Origin: Begonia masoniana
Lineage: Eukaryota; Streptophyta; Magnoliopsida; Cucurbitales; Begoniaceae
DNA length: 64,000 nucleotides
Assembly (NCBI GenBank): GCA_022432975.1
Contig: CM039502.1
Coordinates: 21,477,228-21,541,227 of the forward strand
Direction of reading: 5' to 3'
The notes under the pieces are model-generated. The model worked only from the letters and a program-made list of their open reading frames with translations. It was not told where the DNA came from and ran no database searches. Of the stretch, positions 11,172 to 20,538 are shown piece by piece. The first letter of the stretch is position 1, and each line of letters opens with the position of its first letter. The translations under genes were made by a program, and so were the position numbers.

Positions 11172-11929
11172 ATGGCTTTCCACACCAACACAACACAGGT
11201 TGAGGGTCAATCTACTACTAGACCTCCATTCTTTGATGAGAATGATTATGTTTATTAGAAGTCTAGGATGAGATTTTATATTCAGGCTATAGACTATGAC
11301 ATATGGAACACTATAGAAAATGGCCCATTCAAGGCCATGAAAACTGAGAATGGAATCGTTATTCCTAAGGACTCTCATGAATTAACAGAGTCTGATAAGA
11401 GGAACCTTAGTCTGAATGCCAAAGCTATAAACACTCTATACTGTGCACTGAACCGTGATGAATTTAATAGAGTTCAAGGGTGCGATAGTGCACAAGAGAT
11501 ATGACACTTACTGAAAATCACACACGAGGGAACAAATCAAGTGAAAGAAAGAAAAATGAGTATGTTAGTTCACGAGTATGAACTGTTTACCATGTCAAAG
11601 GATGAATCAATTAGTTCTATATTTACTCGTTTTACTAACATTACTAATGTCTTAAAAGCTCTTGGTAAGATGTACTCAAGTGAAGAACAGGTAAGGAAGA
11701 TTCTGAGATGCCTACCGAGAGCATGGCAACCAAAAGTGACAGCCATACAAGAGGCTAGGGATCTCAAAGTGCTCCAGCTTGAAGAGCTCATTGGCTCTCT
11801 GATGACTCATGAAATAAGCATGAGAGTCAATGATAAAGAAGATCTCAAAGAGAAAGAGATCAGCAAAAAGAAGGACATTGCCCTCAAAGCCTCCTCAAGC
11901 AAGCAGGAAGAATCAGAGGAGGAAGGTGA
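11172..11929 (+). pseudogene. Copia gag, part 1 (capsid region)
   Basis: ATG at 11172 starts a frame with the copia Gag core (FFDENDYVY, then KSRMRFYIQAIDYDIWNTIE and CLPRAWQPKVTAI), ending in a charged Lys/Glu-rich linker. In-frame stops at 11256 (TAG) and 11502 (TGA) fall where Trp is expected in both cases. Gag forms the virus-like particle in the cytoplasm. The frame is cut at 11930 by a Cassandra-like LTR and resumes in the same frame at 12339. Confidence 0.85.
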
Positions 11930-12333
11930 TGTAACAACCCCTTTTCCCGGCAAGATATTGTCCGCTCTGGGGATTGGGCCGTAGCCCAATATTCTCCCCT
12001 CACGGCTTTGTTTGGCGAGGACTTTCCAATCGGTCACCCAACCTGGTACTACTCTTTCCGAAGCACTTTTAACTTCGGAGTTCTTATGGGATCCGTTGCC
12101 AATTATGCTCCAAAACGCGTCTTGCTATGTTGGGAGGATCTCTTTACATATGTTTCATTTCCATATACTTCCCCAAGCGATGTGGGATTGTGACGACCCC
12201 CTCTTTACAACGCGAGATTCGCCTATACTTGAGTCCGGGATTCGCCTACACTCGGCTTAGGTCCTGAGGTTTGCCCCGCAACTCGAGGTTTGTCCCACAG
12301 TCGTACTCATACATGCACATTCGGGTCATCACA
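11930..12333 (-). mobile_element. Cassandra-like TRIM solo LTR with antisense 5S rRNA-derived segment
   Basis: This 404-bp insert starts TGTAACAACCCC and ends GGGTCATCACA, splitting copia gag. Flanks are GGTGA (11925-11929) and GATGA (12334-12338), a 5-bp duplication with one mismatch; removing the insert keeps the gag frame. The minus strand holds AATCCCACATCG and a GGGCTACGGCCCAATC hairpin, phrases I associate with plant TRIM elements, and an 85-bp 5S-like stretch. Cassandra elements are known to carry 5S sequence in their LTRs. No internal domain remains. At 404 bp it is somewhat longer than typical Cassandra LTRs as I recall them, and a second terminus-like GTCGTCACA at about 12190-12200 (minus) leaves the inner structure uncertain. 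Confidence 0.75.
12016..12100 (-). other. 5S rRNA-like segment inside the TRIM LTR
   Basis: On the minus strand this reads like plant 5S rRNA from about position 25 to its 3' part. It includes GGATCCCAT, GAACTCCGAAGTTAA, GAGTAGTACCAGG, TTGGGTGACC and GGAAAGTCCTCG. The internal control region (A box, C box) for RNA polymerase III is largely kept. The first 25 or so bases of 5S are not recognisable. It is not a functional 5S gene. Confidence 0.8.
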
Positions 12334-12509
12334 GATGATGATGAGGATATAGCTCTCATCACTAGGAGATTCAGCAAATTTCTCCAACGGAAGAGGATCC
12401 AAGGAAAAAGATTTCCAAAGGATGAGAAATCCCAAAGAGAAAAGAAAATCACATGTTTTGAGTGTGGCAAGCCTGGTCACATGAAGGCAGACTGTCCTCA
12501 AGCTAAGAA
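12334..12509 (+). pseudogene. Copia gag, part 2 (first zinc knuckle)
   Basis: Between two insertions the Gag frame continues with an acidic stretch (DDEDIALITRRF), a basic linker and CFECGKPGHMKADC at 12454-12495, a CX2CX4HX4C knuckle that binds RNA. The frame is then cut at 12510 by a solo gypsy LTR with the duplication AAGAA. No stop codon lies within this piece. Confidence 0.85.
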
Positions 12510-12667
12510 TGTAACACCCGAGTTAACGGCCAGGTGATTTTCCTAACTGTATTAACGGTCATGAATATTTAATCTTTATAGTTTAGGACTTATACCAAGA
12601 ATAATTAATTTCATGTGGATTTAAACTAGGTTGGGTGGCAAAGTTGTAATAATAGAGGGTGATGACC

Positions 12668-12677
12668 TATATATAAA
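12668..12677 (+). promoter_or_regulatory. TATA box of the solo gypsy LTR
   Basis: TATATATAAA about 160 bp into the LTR, the position of TATAAAT in the LTRs at 17693 and 25002. The downstream phrase CACTGTAGCCGACA is shared with those LTRs and probably lies in the leader. Confidence 0.65.
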
Positions 12678-13682
12678 GAAAAAGGAAATGTTTTAAACCT
12701 CACTTGAACCACTGTAGCCGACACCTTCCTTTTCGGCGATTTCTTCTCTCCCAAGCTCTTGCTCTCTGCTCTCTGCTTCCAGTATACCCTCTTCGATGAT
12801 CGGTTTCTTTGCCACTACTCGACTACTCTGTGCCCGAGGTATGCAATAGTCAATGCAGCTATCTATTAGCTTTTTAGCCTTGTTTTCTACTCGGCATTGG
12901 AGTTTTGGATTTTCCAATGGCCGACTAATAATAAGAACATTTGGAATCTGAGAGTGGGAATGCTTTTATCAAATTGATTCTGGACATTTAGAACAACCAC
13001 CTCTGAGTTATCGATAATCGAATCAGTCTGTTTTGGGTTTTGGATTTCAAACTGCACAGGGTATTAGACTAAGAATTCGGGAATGACTTTAACTATTAAA
13101 TCTTAGGATAACTTGAGATTAGAAATATTAGGATTTTGTTTTAACTACTGCAATGTAAATGTTTTAGGTGAAGAAGTTTGAAGAGAAAAGAGCTCAAGTG
13201 CTAGGAAGACCAGGTAAGTGAATGTATTAAGATTTCCGGCTAATAGAGCCCTACATCGTGAGAGTACTAGGTCGAGATGCCTAATGTTTACCTTATGATA
13301 ATGAGCTTGTCTGCACTTGAAGGACTAATGTATGTTGCGAGTTATACTATTTGATGACCTGCTAGTGAATGTGAAGTTGTCTGCTCTGGTATGATCCTTG
13401 TCATAGTTTGATGAGTTAAAAGTTCTCATGTTCATGCATCATGAATGTTTCTCAAGCATAAGAAAATGTTTTAACGCATGATTTCCATGAACAAGATATG
13501 TATGTACATATATGTATATATATAAGATTTATGCAACGTGGATTAAGTGAGGGTTGGGGACGGTTAGGCGTATGTCACAGTCCAAAGAAGGACATATGAA
13601 TACGACCCGTAGTAGGGAACAAGATCAAACTCACTGTCGAACCCCCTTTACCGGCACAAATCCTCTCTTGATCCACACAACC

Positions 13683-13850
13683 TAAACAATGAATATGATC
13701 AAAGACTATGAATGATGAATATGATCAATGACTATGAATGATGAATATGATCAATGACTATGAATGATGAATATGATCAATGACTATGAACGATGAATAT
13801 GATTAATGGATTGATCCATGACTATGAATGATGATTACGAGCAAAGACAT
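13683..13850 (+). repeat. 26-bp tandem repeat, first array (about 5 copies)
   Basis: Units of GAATATGATCAATGACTATG plus ATGAT repeat with a few changes, just after the conserved GATTAAGTGAGGGTTGGGG segment. Other LTRs here have short related repeats at this place (for example reverse complement at 38145-38225). Confidence 0.9.
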
Positions 13851-14076
13851 GAACAAGAAAAGACTTATGAGCATGTGATTTTCCCAAATTATGTATTCAT
13901 GCATCCATGTTAGTGTTGCATTCCTTACTAAGCATTAGACTTATAGTTTAAACCTTATGATGTAGGTGACGAGTTTTCAGGTGAGGAACTCAAGGTTAAT
14001 GAGGATGTCTAAGCTCGGTTGCTGGAAGATGCTCAGTGTGACAGTGCAAGGCTGGATAGGCGATTAAGTTCCCTGG

Positions 14077-14580
14077 TATGAATGATGAATATGATCAATG
14101 ACTATGAATGATGAATATGATCAATGACTATGAATGATGAATATGATCAATGACTATGAATGATGAATATGATCAATGACTATGAATGATGAATATGATC
14201 AATGACTATGAATGATGAATATGATCAATGACTATGAATGATGAATATGATCAATGACTATGAATGATGAATATGATCAATGACTATGAATGATGAATAT
14301 GATCAATGACTATGAATGATGAATATGATCAATGACTATGAATGATGAATATGATCAATGACTATGAATGATGAATATGATCAATGACTATGAATGATGA
14401 ATATGATCAATGACTATGAATGATGAATATGATCAATGACTATGAATGATGAATATGATCAATGACTATGAATGATGAATATGATCAATGACTATGAATG
14501 ATGAATATGATCAATGACTATGAATGATGAATATGATCAATGACTATGAATGATGAATATGATCAATGACTATGAATGAT
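14077..14580 (+). repeat. 26-bp tandem repeat, second array (about 19 near-identical copies)
   Basis: The same 26-bp unit as at 13683 repeats without visible change for about 500 bp. It starts right after CCCTGG, where the LTR at 17693 instead continues with unique sequence. The copies are more uniform than those of the first array, which suggests recent amplification from it. Confidence 0.95.
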
Positions 14581-14845
14581 AAATGTTAATTTGTCGTCTA
14601 GCGTTCGGTGGATGAAGTGTATTTATTCACCGGATGCTGGAAATGTTAATTTGTCGTCTAGCGTTCGGTGGATGAAGTGTATTTATTCACCGGATGTTGG
14701 GAATGTTATTTTGTTGTCTAGCGTTCGGTGGATGAAGCGTATTCCTTCGCCGGATGATGTAAATGTTATTTTGTCGTCTAGTGTTTGGTGGATGAAGTGT
14801 AATTCTTCACCGGATGATGTAGATGTTAAATTGTCGTCTAGTGAC
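14581..14845 (+). repeat. 60-bp tandem repeat (about 4.4 copies)
   Basis: Units start at 14581, 14641, 14701, 14761 and 14821, exactly 60 bp apart. Each carries TTGTCGTCTAGYGTTYGGTG and ends in CCGGATG. The first two are nearly identical. The 93-residue frame running through it is a by-product of the 60-bp period. Confidence 0.92.
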
Positions 14846-15270
14846 CGGATGACGTGAGTATTGTCTTATCGTTTAATGTCAGGAAATGTGTTAAATCGGT
14901 CACGTGAAGCACACATGACTACCGGTCGATAAAGGGTAAATATGAACATCTAGTGGAGAATGTTCGGGACCGGGCGATGTCTTTAATTAGGCACGTGCAT
15001 TGCCCGTGACCACCGGTGGATGTCTATTACTAGTTGAGATCAGATGTGTCGCGTGGCGGACACGTGACCATCGGTCGATGTGAGTCTATAACTCTATCGG
15101 TGGATGCAGATCAAGAGATGTTTTAAAAAAAAAAAAAAAGAGAAAAGTGAAAATGAAGGGGGAATAATACTAACACTATGATGAATAAAGTGTATGGAAG
15201 CAAGAATCTAATGTTTAAGAGATCAAGTAATGAATTTGTGTGGCGATTCCGTTGGGGTCGCTACAAAGAA

Positions 15271-15439
15271 AGGTCCCAAGAAGTTCAAAAAGAGAGCTAT
15301 GAAGGCGACTTGAGACGACAGTGAGAGTGACTCTTCTTAAGAATATGAGGAAGTAGCCAACCTGTGCTTCATAGCACATGATAATGAGGTTACCATTTCC
15401 TTAAGTGAGAGTGAAGCTGATGATGATGGATATATGATA
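15271..15439 (+). pseudogene. Copia gag, part 3 (linker between zinc knuckles)
   Basis: The Gag frame continues with a Lys-rich then acidic stretch (KKGPKKFKKRAMKAT, later DDSESDSS and SLSESEADDDGYM). It has a TGA where Trp is expected (ATWDDSE in relatives) and a TAA just before EYEEVANLCF. It is cut at 15440 by the minus-strand gypsy element. Confidence 0.75.
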
Positions 15440-17450
15440 TGTAACAACCCGAGTCTCCCAAACCCGATTGTTACCTATGTCATAGGACTGGACTAAGAAA
15501 TTTACGAAAAATTTTAAAATTTCTCTCAATGATGAAATTTCTATCTTTAATCATCGATTATACATTGAAAAACTCAATATGTAAACAACATTTATAAATA
15601 GACAAAATGTTAAGACTTTTGACTGAGGGAATTCAAAATCAAAGGACATCTATCGGTCGCAAACGACAAAGCTTTCTTCCCACATCTGCCGATCGCAAAA
15701 CGACAAAACATAATTCCCACTTCTACCTATAGTATTAAACAACGACATCTACCGATTGTCACGTGCATCCCACATGACTCATTAAACTTCTTCCGATAGA
15801 AGACTTCTACCGGTGAGCTGCCGAAAGTAATAAGCAACATCTACTGATAGAAGACATCCTGACTTTTACAAACTTTAACATGACTGACGTAAACTTGCAC
15901 AATATAATCCATAGACTCATCCAAATACGTGTAGCAGAAAAACTTAAATAAAACAGACCTTTCTATCATTTCATGATCATTCTCAAACTCTAGATTTTAG
16001 TCAGACAAATTCCAATACCCATCGTTTTAAGAAAATTCATCCTATTAGACTTCAGTATTCATAATCCTTACTAACATCATAAGAGTAGTAACCAGGGGTT
16101 GAAATCGCCTTTCCAGCCACAAACTGTCACCCTGAGCACCATTCAGCAACCAGTCCTAGACGTCTTCATTGGGTTTGAAATCCTCACCTGATAACTCGTC
16201 ACCTATATCATAAGGTTTAAACTATAAGCCTAATACTTAGTAAGGAGTGCAATGCTGACATGTATGCATGAATGCACAGTTGAAAAGAACACATTATCAT
16301 AATCATTTCTCGTCACATTCTTGTTCATATTCTTGATCATGTTCTTGTTCATGTTCTTGTTCATCGTTTACATCATATGGATTAAGGGAGGATTTGTGCC
16401 GAAAAGGGGATTGACAGTGAAAGTGTACATAGTCCCTTGCGGGCCGTATTCATGGTCCTCCTTTTGGACAGTGACATACGCCAAACCGCCCCTAACCCTT
16501 TCTTAATCCTTGTTACATAAATTTCATGTTCATATCTTGATCGTGAAGGAAAAACATGCACTTAAAACATTTTCATATGCTTGAAAAGGAAACAATCATG
16601 AAGCATGAGTATGAATACACTTATTTCATCGGACTAGAAGGACAGATCAATCATTCAACAATAAATCATGTTGCTAACTCACATATCATAACTATACAGA
16701 CAATATCACAAACAACTTTCGGATATCATAATCAACTTTAACTTAGTACCTTCGTGATGTAGGACCCTAAAGGCCGGGAATCCTACTCACTCACTTACCT
16801 GGTTTCCTTAGTAAACTTGAGCACTTCTCTTCAGACTTCTTCACCTAAAAACATTTCACATTACAGTGTTAAATCAAAATCCTAAAAGTTCTAACCAAAG
16901 TCATCCTAAAATCTAGCATATATGTATATACTTCTAAATCTTCTTAGTCGAAGACCTAGTGTGCGCAGATTAACTTACAGAACCAAAAAATAACCAGATT
17001 CAACCTGGTAACTAACCACAGATTACAAATGTCACTACTATTACTCAGCCATAGAAGAATCCGAAACTTCAAGTCCTAGCTGAGAACAGAGCTCTAAGTA
17101 ACTAACCAGCAACTACATTGCCTAAGTCTTACCTAGAGCGTGGGTCGTCGGGGTGGAGACTGAAGAGTCGATCATCGATGGAGGAGTAGCTGGCCGAGAG
17201 AAAGGGAGAGCTCTGGAGAAAAGGAGGTCGCCGAGAGAAAAACGTCGGCTACAGTGAGGTTTTAATGAGGTTTAAGGATTTTCATTTTCTATATATACTA
17301 AATAAAATCCTCCTTTATTACAGTTCTGCCACCACACAAATAGAAATTGAATAAGCTTTGGCATTTAATTCTAAATCGAAAAGATCATTAATAGAGGTTA
17401 CAGGTAAATCAGTTAAGAAAATCACCTAGCCGAAATTGTCGGGTGTTACA
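15440..17450 (-). repeat. 3' LTR (2011 bp) of the minus-strand gypsy
   Basis: On the minus strand it starts TGTAACACCCGACAATTTCGG (17450) and ends CTCGGGTTGTTACA (15440). It is about 308 bp shorter than its partner at 31587-33905, mostly because it has fewer copies of the CATCTACCGAT-type repeat near 15650-15860. Minus-strand TATA box at 17289-17297, candidate exon 16799-16844. Confidence 0.93.
17289..17297 (-). promoter_or_regulatory. TATA box of the minus-strand gypsy 3' LTR
   Basis: TATATATAG on the minus strand, about 155 bp into the LTR; the 5' LTR has the same motif at 33744-33752. Confidence 0.6.
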
Positions 17451-17467
17451 TCCACCCCTCCTTAAAC
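17451..17467 (-). other. Polypurine tract of the minus-strand gypsy
   Basis: GTTTAAGGAGGGGTGGA on the minus strand, touching the 3' LTR. It primes plus-strand cDNA. The same sequence occurs at 39356-39372, and nearly the same at 24985-25001. Confidence 0.85.
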
Positions 17468-17487
17468 AAAATTTCGTCCCCAAAAAT

Positions 17488-17692
17488 TGATCAAACAAAG
17501 AGCTCTAGATATTTGACCAACATGTCCTGCTGTTGCTCCCATGTGGCTTCTTCAATTCCATGATTCGTCCACAAAACTTTCACGAGTGGGATCTCTTTAT
17601 TCCGTAGAGTCGTAACTGCAGTTTCCATAATTCGAACAGGTTTCTCTTCGTACAATAGTGTCGGCTCAATTTCGATTTCTGTTGGCTTAACA
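17488..17692 (-). pseudogene. Chromodomain end of the minus-strand gypsy pol
   Basis: The minus strand encodes the last 60 or so residues of pol (EPTLLYEEKPVRIMETAV, then [15 protein letters not shown]), a chromodomain thought to direct integration to modified chromatin. The rest of pol resumes at 27621, beyond the nested element, with the duplication TAACA on both sides. Confidence 0.9.
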
Positions 17693-17852
17693 TGTAACAC
17701 CCGACATTTCGGCCAGGTGATTTTCTGACCATTTTCATTGTCACCCTCTTATTTAACCTTTATGATTTAAATTTAATGTTAAGACAAATTTATTACAAGT
17801 AGAGTAAAACTAGGTTGGGTGGCAGTTTTGTAATTAAGATCGATGGGTTGAG

Positions 17853-17859
17853 TATAAAT
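17853..17859 (+). promoter_or_regulatory. TATA box of the young gypsy 5' LTR
   Basis: TATAAAT in GAGTATAAATAGAAAATGG, the same in the 3' LTR at 25162-25168. Transcription probably starts about 30 bp downstream, leaving a very long R-U5. Confidence 0.75.
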
Positions 17860-18347
17860 AGAAAATGGAAACCTTAAACCTCATTTTATTACCACTGTAA
17901 CCGACATTCCCCCTCGGCGATTCTTTCTCTCCCAAGCTTTTGCTCTCGGCTACCAGAATCTTCCCTTGCTGACGGCTGGTTTCAGCCTGCTTTTCTCTGC
18001 AAATCCTCACCCGATGTATGAAATGGACAATGTAGTCATTTATTAGTGATTAAAGTTCTGCTTTCAGCTCGGCATTTGAGTTTGGAATTTTCTTAGCAGT
18101 GGCCGAGTAGCTTAAGACCCTTTTAAGTCTGAGAGTAGAAATGTCATCCCAAATCGATTCTGAACATTTCAAAGTAACCAACTCGGATTTAATCAATGGT
18201 AAAAACCTGTTCGCCTAGTTTCAGATTTCAGATTGCAGTGTGTCAAACAGAGGATTCGGAGTAACCTTAGCTATTAGAGTCCTAGGACGATTTATGAATA
18301 GAACTATTAGGACCTTTGTTTTAACTACTGTAATGTACATGTTTTAG

Positions 18348-18393
18348 GTGAAGAAGTTTAAAGGGAAGAAGCTCGGATTGCTAAGGAAACCAG
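18348..18393 (+). other. Candidate 46-bp exon in the LTR, flanked by splice-like signals
   Basis: The block lies between ATGTTTTAG| and CCAG|GTAAGTG. Equivalent blocks are at 4454-4502 (-), 6715-6772, 13168-13213, 16799-16844 (-), 25657-25702, 33254-33299 (-), 38656-38702 (-), 46474-46520 (-, donor damaged), 48954-49000, 54753-54799 and 62590-62634 (-). In most copies a second acceptor-like TGATGTAG follows 0.6-0.8 kb later, after TACTAAG. An upstream donor-like AG|GTATG is seen at 12838/12839 and 25324/25325. Splicing itself is inference. Confidence 0.55.
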
Positions 18394-18680
18394 GTAAGTG
18401 AATGTATTAAGATTTCCGGCCACTAGGGTCCTACACCGCAAGGGTATTAGGAAATCATTGAGATGTTAGTCTGTTGATTATGATTAGTTATTTCCATGAT
18501 ATGAAGAATCTGTGTACGAAGATGTTAAGCTACGGGATGTTTTGTTTGTCTTTATGGTATGACTTTTCTCTGTGAACTTCATGTCTATGCATTATGTCCA
18601 CGTTTATGATTAAGTTAAGAACATGAAGAGCAAATGTAACCATGATTAAGTGCAGAGCGGGGGAAAAGACTATGATATGA

Positions 18681-18868
18681 ATGGCTCGCGAATCCTCCTA
18701 CCGGTGGAGGCCGAGTTAATGATTATTATGGCTCGCGGATTCTCCCACTGGTGGAGGCCGAGTTAATGATTATTATGGCTCGCGGATTCTCCCACTGGTA
18801 GAGGCCGAGTTGATGACATGTATGGCTCGCGAATTCTCCCACTGGTGGAGGCCGAGCAAGTCGTTACT
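18681..18868 (+). repeat. 47-bp tandem repeat (4 copies)
   Basis: GGCTCGCG recurs every 47 bp (18683, 18730, 18777, 18824), followed by TTCTCCCACTGGTGGAGGCC, which holds a short inverted repeat (CCACTGGTGG). The 3' LTR has the same four copies (about 25990-26170). A related unit (GGATCCTCCCGCTGGTGGGG) occurs two or three times in the LTRs at 48026 and 53824. Confidence 0.9.
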
Positions 18869-19435
18869 ATGATTGCCGCGATAGGCAAATGACTATGTAC
18901 CCCTGCCCTTCTCCCTCGTTTCCTGCCTTAATACATGCCATGTAAATAATGAAAATGAACATGAATGAAGAAAGGTTTATGAACTTGTGTTCTCTAATTT
19001 GTGCACTCATGTATATCTGTCAGCATGCATTCCTTACTAAGCATTAGGCTTATAGTTGAACCTTATGGTGTAGGTGAAGAAGGTTCAGGTGAGGATACTT
19101 TGTTCAAAGAGGATGCTTAAGGCTGGTTGCTGGAGGAAGCTCAAAATGACAGTGCAGGACTGGAAAGGCGATTTATGACCCCTGGTTAATGCTCTTTTGT
19201 TTCAGTATAATAAAGGATATGGTAGTTTGAGTAGGATGAGATTATTTTATAATGTTGAGCCTTGAGATTGTTTAGTTGATCACTGAGTCAGGGAATGATT
19301 ATATAGATTTATAAATGATCTGTAGCTTAAGTCTTCCGCTATAAGCATTCTGAATGAGTTGTGGTTCTTTCTGTTGGAAGGTGTCATTCGATGATTTAGT
19401 GTTTTCTACCGTAAGATGGAAGCTGGATGAGGAAG

Positions 19436-19840
19436 TCTTCCGGCTGATGTCATCGGCAGATGCCGAATGATAGTAGTTTGATGGTTTAGTCTTCCGGCTG
19501 ACGTCATCGGCAGATGCCGAATGATAGTAGTTTGATGGGTTAGTCTTCCGGATGACGTCACCGGTAGATGCAGAATGTGTTTTGTCGTTTAGTCACAGGT
19601 AGATGCAGAATGTGTTTTGTCGTTTAGTCACCGGTAGATGCAGAATGTGTTTTGTCATTTAGTCACCGGTAGATGCAGAATGTGTTTTGTCGTTTAGTCA
19701 CCGGTAGATGCCGAATGTGTTTTGTCGTTTAGTCACCGATAGATGCAGAATGTGTTTTGTCGTTTAGTCACTGGTAGATGCAGAATGTGTTTTGTCGTTT
19801 AGTCACCGGTAGATGTAGAATGTGTTTTGTCGTCTAGTGA
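19436..19840 (+). repeat. TGACGTCA repeats followed by a 35-bp tandem array (8 copies)
   Basis: Two longer units carry CTTCCGGCTGACGTCATCGG (one mutated to TGATGTCA) and a third CCGGATGACGTCACCGG. Then a 35-bp unit with CACCGGTAGATGCAGAATG and TTTTGTCGTTTAGT repeats. The 3' LTR has two fewer 35-bp units (26740-27075), which accounts for the whole 70-bp difference in LTR length. Confidence 0.9.
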
Positions 19841-20380
19841 CCGGTGAATGTTGGCTGACGTCACCGGAAGTTGTAAATGTTATCTTGTCGTCTAGTGACC
19901 GGTGGATGTCACCGGATGATGTTTTAATTGAGCACGCGAGGCCCACGTGCCCACCGGAAGATGTCTCCTTTTAGGCGGTGTTAAGCGAGTCACGCGTAAT
20001 GCACGTGATGACCGGACGATGAAATTTCTGAGGGTTGCCAACACATGCAACCCATGCAAACCCGAGTGGAATCATGTTAAGAGAGTTGAGGGCAGTTCTC
20101 CTTTGCCCGAATTTGTCAAGAAACCGATGACCGAGTCTAGTCGCTCGACTCTGTGGAAGTTTGAGCCGACGAGGCGTAGGAAGTCGAGCACGAGAGGGTT
20201 CGTCTTCTTTGATGGTTCTACGTCTCTGTTTCCAGTTTAAATAATAAATAAATATATATATCATGCAAATGTGAATGTCTGTCGAGAAATAGAAAAGATG
20301 TAATAATAGTAAAAGTCAAGCGAACGATCAATGAAAGATTATGAACACGTGACGGCTCCTGGCCGGGGTCGTTACAATTA

Positions 20381-20392
20381 TGGTATCAGAGC
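20381..20392 (+). other. Primer-binding site of the young gypsy
   Basis: TGGTATCAGAGC, four bases after the 5' LTR, matches the complement of the initiator tRNA-Met 3' end exactly. Confidence 0.9.
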
Positions 20393-20538
20393 AAAACCAG
20401 GTTCTAAAACCGATTCTGCAGACTACCTTCCTGCACTGACTGTCACTTGAGCACACCTCAGCAACTGTAAGTATTTATGATTTCATGTATGTCATTAAGT
20501 TAAGTTATACCTGTAATGATTTGTCTAGGAATCCCAAA

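Larger units (their letters stand above)
12510..15265 (+). mobile_element. Solo gypsy LTR (2756 bp) in copia gag
   Basis: It starts TGTAACACCCGAG and ends GGGGTCGCTACA. A perfect duplication AAGAA flanks it (12505-12509, 15266-15270). There is no internal domain or second LTR, so it is a solo LTR. It has a TATA box (12668), splice-like donor at 12838/12839, candidate exon 13168-13213 and the TACTAAG/TGATGTAG block near 13927-13965. Tandem arrays at 13683, 14077 and 14581 follow. Its terminus is closest to the LTRs of the element at 37037-47171. Confidence 0.93.
17693..20376 (+). repeat. 5' LTR (2684 bp) of the young gypsy
   Basis: It starts TGTAACACCCGACATTTCGG and ends CCGGGGTCGTTACA. Features: TATA box 17853, candidate exon 18348-18393, 47-bp repeats 18681-18868, TACTAAG/GTGTAG block near 19034-19077, TGACGTCA repeats near 19436-19560 and a 35-bp array to about 19840. 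A 97-codon frame at 19947-20240 occurs in both LTRs, but the LTRs are too young for this to be evidence of a gene. Confidence 0.95.

Noticed and set aside
12016..12100. A working 5S rRNA gene
   Set aside because: Only part of the 5S sequence is recognisable, with many changes and no 5' end, inside a small LTR.
14576..14857. 93-codon frame with internal repeats
   Set aside because: It is produced by the 60-bp tandem repeat, whose length is a multiple of three; there is no family match and no context for a gene.
16321..16506. 61-codon frame with hydrophobic N-terminus (also 32764-32961)
   Set aside because: It is the reading of a TTCTTGTTCATG microsatellite in an LTR, antisense to the element, and differs in length between the two LTRs.
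19947..20264. 97-codon frames on both strands, repeated at 27186-27503
   Set aside because: They lie in the two LTRs of a very young element, so being present twice says nothing about selection. No domain is recognised and the overlap on both strands suggests chance openness.
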